Notes: generated by a model not told the origin, from the sequence alone. Counted from the stretch's first letter, positions 1 to 8,950 are shown. The stretch is 64,000 bases of DNA from Actinacidiphila cocklensis (GCF_907177275.1 NZ_CAJSLV010000050.1:62001-126000); one strand, 5' to 3'. Made by a program: numbers and translations.

Positions 1-127
1 CACTGGGCTCCTCGCTATGGACGCCGATCAGGGGATCCTTCCGTAATCGTGGCACGCAGTCGACCGTGTTCTCGCTGGACTGGGAGACCGGCAGCAGGTC
101 AGATCCGTCACGCTGCAGGTGGCTCCG

Positions 128-626
128 GCGGTATGAGCTCGTAGCAGCGTTGGTCGCGGAGGAGTGCCAGATGATGTTGACGTGGCGGCGGGCCAGGACG
201 GGACGGCCCGGGCGTGGCGTTTGCCTTCGGCGCGTTTGCGGCCGTAGAAGCACCGTGATTCCTCGCAGCCGCGGATGCTGATCAGGGCGGAGGTGTAGAG
301 CACCCGTTGGAGGCGTCGGTTGTCGGTTGCGGCCGGTGGAGATTGCCGCTGATCTTGCCTGAGTCGCGGGCTGCGGATGCGACGCCGCCGAAGCCGGCGA
401 GCCGGTCGGGGGGTTCCGAAGGCGTCCATGTCGCCGCCGGTGGCGGCCAGAAACCCGGCCCCGAGGATGGTGCCCAGCCCAGGCCCGGCAGGCTTGCGCG
501 GATCTCGGTGTGGCCGTGCTCGCGGAATCGGGCGCCGATGAGCTTGTCCATCTCAGCGATCTGCTGGTTGAGCGCTACCACCCGGCTGTCCGGGTCGGCT
601 GAGCGCTCGGTGCACGAACAGGGCAT
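128..626 (-). pseudogene. IS110-family transposase remnant (C-terminal part)
   Basis: This is decayed coding sequence for the C-terminal half of an IS110/IS116/IS902-type transposase. Recognisable pieces sit in changing frames: LNQQIAEMDKLIGARF, then a GLG-containing helix-hairpin-helix-like segment, DRLAGFGGVASAARDSGK, RRLQRVLYTSALISIR, KRAEGKRH and ARRHVNIIW. At least four frame changes are needed to read through them, and the N-terminal catalytic part is missing, so it cannot be functional. It lies directly beside the kinase gene that starts at 639. The order of the family motifs makes the assignment firm; the exact ends are approximate. Confidence 0.8.
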
Positions 627-638
627 GAGGATGTAGCC

Positions 639-1370
639 ATGGAGAACGAAGTGCCGTTGTCCGGCGGACGCATCACCCCCGGCGTGGTCAGGGTCGGCCG
701 CACCGTCCGGCGACCGGTCACCGCGTCGTCGGTGTTCGTCGCCGAGCTGCTTGGTGACCTCCACCGGCAGGGCTTCACCGGCGCTCCGCGTCACCTTGGA
801 TTCGACACGGCCGGTCGCGAGATCCTCAGCTACCTCCCCGGCCGGGTGCCCGCCCGCTTCCAGCGCTGGACCGACCTCCAGGTGGCCGCCGCCGGCTCCC
901 TGCTCAGCGCCTTCCACGACGCCACCCGCCGCAGCCGCCTGGCTGGTCGGCATCCCGTGGTCTGCCACCACGACCCGGGGCCGAACAACACAGTCTTCGC
1001 TGACGACGTCCCGGTCGCCTTCATCGACTTCGACACCGCCGCCCCCGGAGATCCCCTCGAAGACCTCGGCTACATGGCATGGACCTGGTGCATCTCCTCC
1101 AAACCCGACGCACCGACCGCCACCGTCCAAGCCGCACAGGTACGCGTCCTCGCCGACGCATACGGGCTCGACGCCGCCTCCCGCTCCCGCCTCGTCGATG
1201 CCGCGCTCGACCGCCAGACCCGCAACGCCCTGTGGTGGCGCAGCCACCTCGCGCACCCGTCCCCGCGCGTCGCCGACGACCGCGACATCACAGGTCGCAT
1301 CCGGTGGTCCGAGCGTGAGCACGCCTACACCTCGGCCAACCGCACGACCTTCGACACAGCCCTGTACTGA
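639..1370 (+). CDS. phosphotransferase (APH/choline kinase-like) family protein
   Basis: A 243-residue small-molecule kinase of the aminoglycoside phosphotransferase superfamily. The catalytic loop CHHDPGPNN and the following metal-binding segment FIDFDTA are intact and correctly spaced. The short N-lobe, with a TGGVVRVG-like start (here ITPGVVRVG), is typical of the compact actinobacterial subfamily, so the protein looks full length. The ATG start has a GAGGA ribosome site about 9 bases upstream. The substrate cannot be read from sequence, and most members of this subfamily are not proven resistance enzymes. The IS110 debris ending just upstream and the direct repeat just downstream suggest that it arrived on, or was moved by, a mobile element. 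Confidence 0.8.
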   Translation: MENEVPLSGGRITPGVVRVGRTVRRPVTASSVFVAELLGDLHRQGFTGAPRHLGFDTAGREILSYLPGRVPARFQRWTDLQVAAAGSLLSAFHDATRRSRLAGRHPVVCHHDPGPNNTVFADDVPVAFIDFDTAAPGDPLEDLGYMAWTWCISSKPDAPTATVQAAQVRVLADAYGLDAASRSRLVDAALDRQTRNALWWRSHLAHPSPRVADDRDITGRIRWSEREHAYTSANRTTFDTALY

Positions 1371-1406
1371 CAAGACATCGCCCGCCCGATCCTCCGACCT
1401 GCGCGA

Positions 1407-1453
1407 TCAAACTTCGATGACACAAACCCGCGTTCGTCAAAGTTCGATGGCAC
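1407..1453. repeat. 17-bp imperfect direct repeat with a 30-bp period
   Basis: TCAAACTTCGATGACAC (1407-1423) recurs as TCAAAGTTCGATGGCAC (1437-1453), matching at 15 of 17 positions. It lies in the gap between the kinase and the DUF6233-like gene. Repeats of this kind can be transposase or recombinase binding sites at an element end. No matching partner was seen elsewhere in the window. Confidence 0.5.
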
Positions 1454-1550
1454 GCGGTCAAGGCCCGGTGGCACGGGACACCAGCCGGGCGCAGTGGGGC
1501 GCCGCGTTCCACTCGTGGAATCGAACAGAGAATCGAACTAAGGTGGAGGG

Positions 1551-2057
1551 GTGAGCGACGGCCAGGTCCCAGAACAGCCCCCGCAGCCGGCAGCGCTGCC
1601 GCAGGCCGACGGGCCACTGGTCGACGTGACCCTCCCGGACGGGCAGCACCTGCTCGCGGTGGTGAAAAGCCGCCGCAGGGAACCCGATAACTCTTGGTGG
1701 TACGACCTGCAGATCCACCTGCCCAGCCAAGGCAGCGAACGGGGCCGGCTCCGGGTCCTGCCCGCCGCGGTCGACTTCCGCGCCCCTGCGGCCCTGTGCG
1801 AACCGATCGACGGCCAGCCCTACGACCAGGTGCCCACCGAGCGGCCCGGCATCACCCCGGCCTGGAAGGTCGAAGAGAGGATGTACTCCGGACCCCAGCA
1901 CGGCCCGGCCCGCATCGTCCACCGCGGCAACTGCAACGCGGCCCGCGACCTCGCCCGCCCCGCCAGCACCGCCCAGGCACGCGCCACCCTCGATCGCGAC
2001 GACGCCGCACCCTGCCCGACGTGCCGACCTGACCGGCCGCTGCGCGCGGTTGCGTAG
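1551..2057 (+). CDS. DUF6233-like hypothetical protein
   Basis: A 168-residue soluble protein of unknown function. The N-terminal half contains DGPLVDVTLPDGQHLLAVV, a beta-rich segment repeated in the truncated copy at 3935. The C-terminal half ends VHRGNC...ALDRDDAAPCPTCRPDRPL in outline, resembling the VHxGxC...CxxCRPD ending of the DUF6233 proteins that are abundant in Streptomyces. The three cysteines could bind metal, but that is a guess. The start is GTG at 1551 with a strong GGTGGAGGG site immediately upstream. The family name is from memory of the pattern, not from a search. Confidence 0.65.
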   Translation: MSDGQVPEQPPQPAALPQADGPLVDVTLPDGQHLLAVVKSRRREPDNSWWYDLQIHLPSQGSERGRLRVLPAAVDFRAPAALCEPIDGQPYDQVPTERPGITPAWKVEERMYSGPQHGPARIVHRGNCNAARDLARPASTAQARATLDRDDAAPCPTCRPDRPLRAVA

Positions 2058-2220
2058 CCGCGGCCGGGTCGCGGGGGTGCCAGCCGGTCCCTCCTCCGCA
2101 GCCAGCCCCGGCGGGGTCAGCATGGTGGTGGCCTTCACCGGTACGGGTGTGGCCGCCTGCCGGGCCGTTTCCGTGGGCGGCCCTCGGGGCAGCCTGGCGT
2201 GGTGCACGACGTGATCTTGG

Positions 2221-3261
2221 ATGACGGCAGTCATGAAGAACGAGTTGGCACCCTTGCGGTTGCTCCGCCAGGCGGGCGCGGTGTTCCAGGGCCGGGGCAG
2301 TGGGATGGGGCCGTCGACGGGGCTGCACATGCTCTGGGGCGCGCGGTGAGTTCGCTGTCGAGACCCAGGCCGGCGGCGGAGAATGGTGCAGCCCGGCGCA
2401 GCCGCGGATCCTCGAGAACGCCGTCGTGGCCTGTTCCCTGAAGAGGATGGAGCAGGCCCGGGCGGCGCGCGAGCGGGTGTTGTACTGGCTGGAGGGGCTC
2501 GTCCGCAGCAGCACGACGCATTCACCGCTGCAGCCGACCGGTGGGTGGCCGAGCTGCACCGTGCGCCTGCACCTGCAGCCTTCCCCGCTGCGCCATCCCA
2601 GGACGGGCCCCATGCGCGGCGGGTGCTGTACCTCGACGCACTGGCGTGCGCGACCGGCGCTTCCGGCGCGGACGCCCGCCGCCTGTTGGAGCGGACCCGG
2701 GCCGTGCTGGGGGCAGACCGCGGACACGGGATCAAACCGTGGCAGCGATCGATACTGCTCGCCTTCGAGGCCATCGCCTGCTCCGCGCTTCGCCTGCCCG
2801 TGCCCGCATCCACCCTGCCCGAGCTGGAGCTGGCGCAGGGTCCGGACGGGTCGTTCTTCGGGATGCCCCTGGTCACGGGCATAGTGCATCTCGCGCTGCG
2901 GATCGTGGCGCCCGGCCATCAGGTGACCCTCAGGCGCTGCGACAGCCTGCTCGCCGCGCAGCACCCGGACGGTACGTGGCGCTTTTTGACCAGCCAGGTC
3001 TGGGACACCGGGCTGATGGTCCGAGCGCTGCGCGGGCACCCCGCCTTCGAGGCGGCCGCCCTGCCCGCCGCCGTGGACTTCCTCGCCTCGGCTCAACGCC
3101 CCGACGGCGGCTGGGCCTGCGCAGCGCTCCTCGACTCCGACAACGACACCACCGGCAACACCCTCCTGACGATCACCGCCACCCAGGTCCACGCCCTGGC
3201 CGCACGAGGACTGCGCGACGCCCTGGCCGCCGCCCGACACCCACCTGCGGAGGGGTTGTGA
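2221..3261 (+). pseudogene. class II terpene-cyclase-like (prenyltransferase/squalene oxidase repeat) gene with two apparent frameshifts
   Basis: The longest open part (2383-3261, 292 codons) shows alpha/alpha-barrel repeats of the squalene-cyclase type (AAQHPDGTW, SAQRPDGGWACA) and a DNDTT motif at codons 253-257. This matches the DxDTT acid motif of class II terpene cyclases. Upstream coding sense continues in other frames: 2221-2346 (MTAVMKNELAPLRLL...), then about 2347-2512 in frame 2 (GEFAVETQAGGGEW, ERVLYWLEGL), then back to frame 1 at HDAFTAAADRWVAELH. Together these would give about 345 residues. The two shifts cancel, so either the gene is broken or two indels are assembly errors. 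The stop overlaps the GTG of the HAD gene by 4 bp, implying a translationally coupled pair. A role in drimane-type terpenoid formation is possible but unproven. Confidence 0.6.
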
Positions 3262-3929
3262 CCGAGCCGCCCGCCGGCACCCGCGACTTTCTGGCCGCCG
3301 CCCAGCCCGCTGCCTGCATCTTCGACTTCGACGGCACCCTGGTCGACACCAGCACCATCAACACCGACGCCGCCCGCGCCACCCTGGCCTCCCTCGGCCT
3401 AACCGTCCCCGAACCCTGGCTGCGCCAGGCGCCGCTGGCCGACCTCACCGCCCTACGAGACCGCCTGAAAGCCGACCTGGACCTGACGCTGCCCTGCACG
3501 GACGAGGAGTTCGTCAGCAGTGCCCGAGCACAATGGCTCACCCGCACCGGCCTGCTCCGTCCCGTCGCCCGCGTGACAGCACTCGCACGCCATCTGGCGT
3601 CCGTGCCCATACCCATGGCCGTGGCCTCGGCCAACGACGGCGCGGTCGTACGGGCCGGCCTCACCGCCGCAGGCCTGTCCGGCCTCTTCGCCACCATCGT
3701 CGCCCGCGAACACGTCACCCGCCTCAGACCAGCCCCCGACGCCTACCTGCTGGCCACCACGAAACTGGCCACCGCACCCCACCACTGCCTGGCCTTCGAG
3801 AACACCGACGACGGCATCACCGCCGCACACACAGCCGGCGTCCCCGTGATCGACGTACGCAACACCACCTGGACCATCCACCAACCACCCACCACAACGA
3901 CAACACCCACACCCACCGCGTCCTACTGA
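3258..3929 (+). CDS. HAD-superfamily hydrolase, beta-phosphoglucomutase-like, paired with the terpene-cyclase-like gene
   Basis: A 223-residue HAD protein with motif I DFDGT (Asp23, Asp25), a helical cap, motif II in VASAND and a C-terminal FENTDDGITAAHTAG segment. Two usual residues differ: the motif III GKPxP lysine is replaced (LRPAP), and the motif IV ED pair reads EN. The nucleophile and acid/base are present, but metal or phosphate handling may be changed. The start is GTG at 3258, overlapping the TGA of the upstream gene (GTGA) with an AGGGG site in front. HAD domains are known partners or fusions of DxDTT terpene cyclases, where they remove diphosphate. That job is the best guess here, with phosphosugar phosphatase as the alternative. 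Confidence 0.75.
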   Translation: MTEPPAGTRDFLAAAQPAACIFDFDGTLVDTSTINTDAARATLASLGLTVPEPWLRQAPLADLTALRDRLKADLDLTLPCTDEEFVSSARAQWLTRTGLLRPVARVTALARHLASVPIPMAVASANDGAVVRAGLTAAGLSGLFATIVAREHVTRLRPAPDAYLLATTKLATAPHHCLAFENTDDGITAAHTAGVPVIDVRNTTWTIHQPPTTTTTPTPTASY

Positions 3930-4313
<384 letters not shown>

Positions 4314-4384
4314 ACCCTGCGCGCGCAGCCGCGAGGTGTGGCCGGCCCGATCGCGGGCACGCGAACTGTTGGCCCCCAAGGGGG

Positions 4385-4621
4385 TCAACGTCCCCTCGGG
4401 GACTGGCGGTGCTGCCGCCCGGCAAGCGCCCGGCCGTCAACCCCCCCGGCGGCCGGGCGCCCCCTTGCCGCAACGATGCGCTCAGCCAGCAGCCGGTTCG
4501 TTGCCCGCACCGAACAACGGCACGTCACCCGGCGCCACGTCAGTCCGCAGTCGCAACCACCGCACCGGATGCCGCTACCGGCCCGCCGGATCCAGCACAC
4601 GTCCGCGGCCACCTCCGCCAT
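4385..4621 (-). CDS. possible small cysteine-rich ORF
   Basis: A 78-codon frame (ATG at 4621) with GC-rich third positions encodes AADVCWIRRAG, IRCGGCDCGLTW and VTCRCS, a cluster of six cysteines. Its ATG overlaps the stop of a coding-like frame upstream on the same strand (about 4715-4621, ending GEDLDWWSRC), as TGATG. I do not recognise either product. In a debris-rich area this may be a relic. Confidence 0.25.
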   Translation of the reverse strand: MAEVAADVCWIRRAGSGIRCGGCDCGLTWRRVTCRCSVRATNRLLAERIVAARGRPAAGGVDGRALAGRQHRQSPRGR

Positions 4622-4785
4622 CAGCACCGGCTCCACCAGTCGAGATCCTCGCCGAGGACGAAGAAGCCCTTCGCAATGGCGAGCACGTCAGCGGTCCGGC
4701 CGCCCACGGCGTTGTAAGTCAAGTGTCGCCGAACCCTGATCGGAAGATACATAAAGGATTCATATAAAGCTGCTATGCTTCAGGC

Positions 4786-5244
4786 ATGAGTCGCCAAGAC
4801 GCCGCGCACGGCGCTTCCGATGCCATCGGGTCAGCCCTCTACGGTCTGGCCACCAGGGCCGTGAGACGCCTTCCCCGCGACATGAGCCTGACGTCCGCCG
4901 CCACCTTGGCCACCCTGGACAAGACCGGCCCGCGACGGATCACCGATCTGGCGGTGGCCGAGGGCGTCACCCAGCCCGCGATGACCGTCCTGGTCCGGGT
5001 GATGGAGGAATCCGGGCTGGTCGAGCGGAAGGGCGATCCGTCCGACAAGCGGGTCACGCTGGTGTGCCTGACCGAGGCCGGCGCGTCGTACGTCCGGACG
5101 CGACGCCAGGCGGGCGTCGACGCGTACGCGCGGTTGATCGACGAACTCACCGGTGACGAGGTCGAGGCCTTGGCAGCAGCCCTTCCGGCACTGGCGCATC
5201 TGGCGGAGCTCGAAAGCCAGGCCCGTGAGGAGTCGGACCGGTGA
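4786..5244 (+). CDS. MarR family transcriptional regulator
   Basis: A 152-residue winged-helix repressor. The DNA-binding core LAVAEGVTQPAMTVLVRVMEE is followed by the wing GDPSDKRVTLVCLTEAG, the DxRxxxxxLT signature of MarR proteins. It overlaps the downstream MFS gene by 4 bp (GTGA) and so should control that exporter. The leader is AT-rich, and a small inverted repeat (AAGC-N6-GCTT, 4767-4780) lies 5 bases before the ATG, a plausible autoregulatory operator. The inducer is probably a compound exported by the pump. Confidence 0.9.
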   Translation: MSRQDAAHGASDAIGSALYGLATRAVRRLPRDMSLTSAATLATLDKTGPRRITDLAVAEGVTQPAMTVLVRVMEESGLVERKGDPSDKRVTLVCLTEAGASYVRTRRQAGVDAYARLIDELTGDEVEALAAALPALAHLAELESQAREESDR

Positions 5245-6725
5245 CCGCGGCCCAGGCTCATGACCAGCCCATGAGCACTGCCCTGGTACGTTCCGAGGCA
5301 CGTCTGCTGGTCCCCGCCCTGATGTTCATCGCCTTGGTCGTGGCGGCGGTCGCCAGCCTCGGGACGCCGCTCATCACCAGCGTGGCGACCACGTTCCACG
5401 TCTCCCTCGACAGCGCGCAGTGGACGCTGACCATCGCCCTGCTCAGCGGCGCCGTCGCCACACCCGTCCTCGGCCGGCTCGGAGCCGGTCCGCACCGGCG
5501 GGCCACGATTCTCGCCACGCTGGCGATCGTCGTCGTCGGCAGCGCGCTCACCGTGCTGCCGCTGCCGTTCGCCTGGCTGCTCGTGGGCAGAGCGGCCCAA
5601 GGCGTCGGACTCGGTCTCACGGCGCTGATGATGGGCGTGGCCCGCGACCATCTTCCCGAGGAGCGCAGCGCGGCCGTGATCGCCCTGATCTCAGTGGTCT
5701 CCATCATCGGAGCCGGCGTCGGCTACCCGCTGGCCGCGCTGCTCGCCGAGTTCGGCGGACTGCGGGCCGCCTACGGCCTCGGCCTGCTCGTCACCGCCAT
5801 CGCTTTCGTGACCGCGTGGCGCTCCATGCCCGCAGCTCCCGAAGGCCGCTCCGCTCACGTGAACGTGGCCGGTGCGCTCGTCCTGGCGGGTGGACTGCTC
5901 CTCGTCCTGTTCCTGGCCGGCGAGAGGAGCCTGTGGAGCCGACACCTCGCCGTGGCGGTGACCCTTGCCGTCGCCGCCGTACTCCTGCTCTGCGTCTGGA
6001 CCGTTTCCGAACTGCGAACCAAGACGCCCCTGGTCGACGTCCGGGCGGTACGGCACCCGGCGGTCGCCGGGGCGAACATCGCCATGTTCGTCGGCGGGAG
6101 CGGCATGTACCTCCTGCTCACGCTCATCACCCGCTACGCGCAGACGCCGCACAGCGCCGGCTACGGCTTCGGACTGACCACCTTCGTGGCGGGGCTGGTC
6201 CTCATCCCGTTCTCCGTGCTGGGGTTCGTCGCCGGCAAGCTCACGCCGCGGGTCCGGATGCGGATCGACGGCCCCCTGCTCCTGGCCGGCAGCGCCGCCA
6301 TCGTCGGCGGCGGGTTCGTCCTGTTCGCCACCGCCCGGTCCAACCTGGCCGAACTGCTCGCGGCCATGGGCGTGCTGGGCTTCGGCGTCGGCAGCTTCTC
6401 GGCCGCCATGCCCGGCGTCATCCTGGCCGTCACCCCCAAGAGCGAGACGTCGAGCGCCATGAGCTTCAACTACGTCGTCCGCAGCGTCGGGTACTCCCTG
6501 GGCAGCGCCATCGGCGGTCTGGTCCTGGCCGCCGGCACCGCCACGGGCCGCCTCTTCCCGAACAACGACGCCTACACGACCGCGGCGCTGGTCGGCGTCG
6601 CCGCGATGGCGATCACGACGATGGCCGGCCTCGCCCTCGCCCGTCGACGCTCGCCCGAGACCAATCCGATCACAGCCCCAGTCGGTGTGCCGGGCCTGGG
6701 CCGGTCGAGCCGAACCGGAAGCTGA
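5241..6725 (+). CDS. MFS drug-type exporter (DHA2-like)
   Basis: A 494-residue integral membrane protein with about 14 predicted hydrophobic helices. The GR(L)GAGPHRRA loop after helix 2 corresponds to the MFS motif A position, and helix 4 contains GRAAQGVGLG, the motif seen in drug/H+ antiporters. Translation is coupled to the MarR gene by a GTGA overlap. This is the usual arrangement of a repressor with the efflux pump it controls. The substrate is unknown. The C-terminal tail (about 25 residues after the last helix) is short and cytoplasmic. Confidence 0.88.
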   Translation: MTAAQAHDQPMSTALVRSEARLLVPALMFIALVVAAVASLGTPLITSVATTFHVSLDSAQWTLTIALLSGAVATPVLGRLGAGPHRRATILATLAIVVVGSALTVLPLPFAWLLVGRAAQGVGLGLTALMMGVARDHLPEERSAAVIALISVVSIIGAGVGYPLAALLAEFGGLRAAYGLGLLVTAIAFVTAWRSMPAAPEGRSAHVNVAGALVLAGGLLLVLFLAGERSLWSRHLAVAVTLAVAAVLLLCVWTVSELRTKTPLVDVRAVRHPAVAGANIAMFVGGSGMYLLLTLITRYAQTPHSAGYGFGLTTFVAGLVLIPFSVLGFVAGKLTPRVRMRIDGPLLLAGSAAIVGGGFVLFATARSNLAELLAAMGVLGFGVGSFSAAMPGVILAVTPKSETSSAMSFNYVVRSVGYSLGSAIGGLVLAAGTATGRLFPNNDAYTTAALVGVAAMAITTMAGLALARRRSPETNPITAPVGVPGLGRSSRTGS

Positions 6726-6837
6726 GGATCGAAGCTGTCCGACGTCGACGCCGTCTCCGTCGGCTCGCTGACCCACAGCGCGCCGGCCATGGATCTGAGC
6801 ATGCTTCTGAGCATCAATTCCGAACACAGGAGGTACC

Positions 6838-7131
6838 GTGGCCAAGGGCTATTGGGTCAGCGCCTACCGCACCATTGCGGACCCCGAGAAGCTGGCTGCC
6901 TACAACAAGCTGGCTGGTCCAGCCGTCAAGGCCGCAGGCGGGCGGCTGCTCGCCCGCGGCGGCCGGGTCGTCGCACACGACGCCGGAATCGCCGAGCGCA
7001 CCGTCCTGATCGAGTTCGACAGCTTCGAACAGGCGGTCGCCGCACATGCGAGTGCGGCCTACCAGGAGGCGCTGGCCGCACTTGCTGACGGCGTCGAGCG
7101 CGACTTCCGCATCATCGAAGGCCTCGACTGA
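6838..7131 (+). CDS. DUF1330 domain-containing protein
   Basis: A 97-residue ferredoxin-like (dimeric alpha+beta barrel) protein matching the DUF1330 pattern: KGYWVSAYRTIADPEKLAAY at the start, GGRLLARGG in the middle and ERTVLIEFDSFEQAVAAH toward the end. The function is unknown for most members. The start is GTG at 6838 with a near-perfect AGGAGGT site 4 bases upstream. It stands alone 110 bases behind the MFS gene, so it may be cotranscribed. Confidence 0.88.
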   Translation: MAKGYWVSAYRTIADPEKLAAYNKLAGPAVKAAGGRLLARGGRVVAHDAGIAERTVLIEFDSFEQAVAAHASAAYQEALAALADGVERDFRIIEGLD

Positions 7132-7515
7132 CGATCGAGGCCGCGTCGGCGACGAACACGAAGCCGACTGCGGGGATCACCCCGGCTCGTCAGCGCGCCG
7201 CACCGTCGCGAACAGCGTCAGGCCAGTCGACCATGGTGATCGAGATGGTTCCAGCGGTGCACTGCCCGCGATCTCGGGCACCCGCCGTCGGTCTGTACCT
7301 GGGCGACGATTGCACCGCATCCGCCCACCGCCACGCCGAACGCGTCAGCTTCTGGCTCTACGGGATGCGAACTGGTCGCCGTGCACGGAGCATCCGCTTG
7401 ATACCCGGCCGGTGACGGCTCACCGGCCCCCGGCAGGTACCGGCTACGGGAGGCGGAACCAGCTGTCCGCCTCGCCGCAGCCGGGGGCCGGCGCCTCGGA
7501 AGGGCGCCGCCCCCG
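7132..7515. other. 384-bp gap without a convincing gene
   Basis: No frame combines a start, ribosome site, codon bias and recognisable motif. Short open frames exist on both strands (for example 7233-7415 on +), but none resembles a known family. Confidence 0.5.
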
Positions 7516-7986
7516 TCAGATGTGCTGCCCCGGCTCGTAGCCGCCACCCTGCTGCCGGGTCATCACGTTCATCCGGTTGAAGGCATTGATGACGGCAATC
7601 TGCGACACCAGGGCCATGAGCGCCTCGTCGTCGTAGTGTTCCGCTGCCTTTGCCCACGCCTCGTCGGTAACCCCGCCGCCGTCGGCGAGACGGGTGCCCT
7701 GCTCGGTCAATTCCAGCGCGGCTCGCTCCGCACCGGTGAAGACCGTGGTGTCCCGCCAGGCCGCGACCAGGCTCAGCCGCAGCGTCGTCTCACCGGCCCG
7801 CGCGGCCTCCTTGGTGTGCATGTCCAGGCAGCCCCCGCAGCCGTTGATCTGGCTGGCGCGGATGTTCACCAGCTCCAGGGTCGCGGCGGGCACCGCCGAC
7901 GCCGCCGCAGCCTTGCTCGCCGCGATGATGTGCCGGGCGAACTTCGGCCCGATCTCGGTGCCGAACGGCTCGATCCGAGGCTGCAT
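7516..7986 (-). CDS. carboxymuconolactone decarboxylase family protein (AhpD-like)
   Basis: A 156-residue all-helical protein with the redox motif INGCGGCLDMH at about residue 50, the CxxC...H active site of AhpD-like alkylhydroperoxidases. The second half (ALTEQGTRL-like helix, DDEALMALVSQIAVINAFNRMNV) is the typical AhpD C-terminus. It lies 85 bases downstream of an ECF41 sigma factor on the same strand. Carboxymuconolactone decarboxylase-like genes are one of the three classic ECF41 targets, and a matching promoter is visible at 8028-8054. A role in oxidative or electrophile stress is likely. Confidence 0.9.
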   Translation of the reverse strand: MQPRIEPFGTEIGPKFARHIIAASKAAAASAVPAATLELVNIRASQINGCGGCLDMHTKEAARAGETTLRLSLVAAWRDTTVFTGAERAALELTEQGTRLADGGGVTDEAWAKAAEHYDDEALMALVSQIAVINAFNRMNVMTRQQGGGYEPGQHI

Positions 7987-8027
7987 GACGCTCTCCTTCG
8001 TCGCTGGGTTGCGATCTCACCCCCTTG

Positions 8028-8054
8028 GACGAATCAGCCGCACGACACGTAACA
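8028..8054 (-). promoter_or_regulatory. ECF41-type promoter for the decarboxylase-like gene
   Basis: On the minus strand, TGTTACG (8054-8048) is followed by exactly 16 bases and then CGTCC (8031-8027). The known ECF41 promoter is TGTCACA with a spacing of about 16 and CGTC. It ends 41 bases before the ATG of the target gene. The match is 5 of 7 in the -35 box and complete in the -10 box. Confidence 0.6.
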
Positions 8055-8071
8055 CCTCGCGGGCCGCCGCG

Positions 8072-8950
8072 TCAGGGACGGGCCGGTACGCCCATGGCGG
8101 CGAGCCGCCCAGGGTCGCTCACCGACAGCATCCCGACGATGCGGCCGCCGGCCACCGTGCACGCCATCACCCCGAGCAGCCTGCCGTGCGCGTCCCGCAC
8201 CACGATCCCGGAATCCCCGTTGACCAGCACCGGGCGCGCGGTCACCACCGCGCGGACCCCGCGCTGCGCACGGGCGGCCACCTCGGCCGCGCCCAGCCTG
8301 ACGACGACCCCGTGCGCGGAGTACGAGCGCCAGACCACCTCGGGGTCGAGCACCCGCAGCAGCCCCTCGAAGTCGCCGCTCCGCGCCGCCGCGAGAAACG
8401 CATCGACCACCGCGCGCTGCTGCTGCCGCTCGTCAGGGGGACGGTGGGCGTCGTGCACCTTCCTGCGCGCCCGGCTGGCGAGCATCTTGGCCGCGTCCGG
8501 GGTCCTGCCAAGGATCAAGCCGATCTCGTCGAAAGGCACCGCGAACATGTCGTGCAGCACGAACGCCAGCCGCTCGGCGGGACGGAGAGTGTCCAGCACC
8601 ACCAGCAGCGCCAGGCCGACGGACTCGGCGAGCACCGCATCCTCCTCCGGCGGCGCGCCGTCGTCCTCCGCCACCACGAACTCGGGCAGCTGCTCGTCGT
8701 AGGGCACCTCAGGGCGGGCCTTGCGCGAGCGCAGCACGTCGATGCAGACCCGGCCGACCACGGTGGTCAGCCAGCCGGCGAGGTTGCCGATCGCGTCCGG
8801 GTCCTGACGCCCCAGCCGCAGCCACGCCTCCTGGACCGCGTCCTCGGCGTCCGCACGCGACCCCAGCATCCGGTAGGCCACCGCCACCAGGCGCCCGCGC
8901 TGTTGCTCGAAGGCCCCCGCCAGCACGTCGCCGACACCCGTTCCGGTCAT
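8072..8950 (-). CDS. ECF41-type RNA polymerase sigma factor with SnoaL-like C-terminal domain
   Basis: A 292-residue sigma-70 factor. Region 2 reads FEQQRGRLVAVAYRMLGSR with DAEDAVQEAWLRL; region 4 is about residues 105-165 (LRPAERLAFVLHDMF, FDEIGLILGRTPDAAKMLASRAR). After it comes a SnoaL/NTF2-like domain of about 115 residues (VVDAFLAAARSGDFEGLLRVLDPEVVWR), the ECF41 hallmark. In this group the C-terminal extension controls activity and no separate anti-sigma factor is used; none is present here. It lies directly upstream of the decarboxylase-like gene. A CGTCACA sequence in its own leader (about 8986-8992) lacks a good partner box, so autoregulation is uncertain. Confidence 0.92.
   Translation of the reverse strand: MTGTGVGDVLAGAFEQQRGRLVAVAYRMLGSRADAEDAVQEAWLRLGRQDPDAIGNLAGWLTTVVGRVCIDVLRSRKARPEVPYDEQLPEFVVAEDDGAPPEEDAVLAESVGLALLVVLDTLRPAERLAFVLHDMFAVPFDEIGLILGRTPDAAKMLASRARRKVHDAHRPPDERQQQRAVVDAFLAAARSGDFEGLLRVLDPEVVWRSYSAHGVVVRLGAAEVAARAQRGVRAVVTARPVLVNGDSGIVVRDAHGRLLGVMACTVAGGRIVGMLSVSDPGRLAAMGVPARP

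Noticed and set aside
751..1554. Overlapping 267-codon frame in the kinase region
   Set aside because: It is an out-of-frame Ser/Pro/Thr-rich shadow of the kinase gene at 639-1370.
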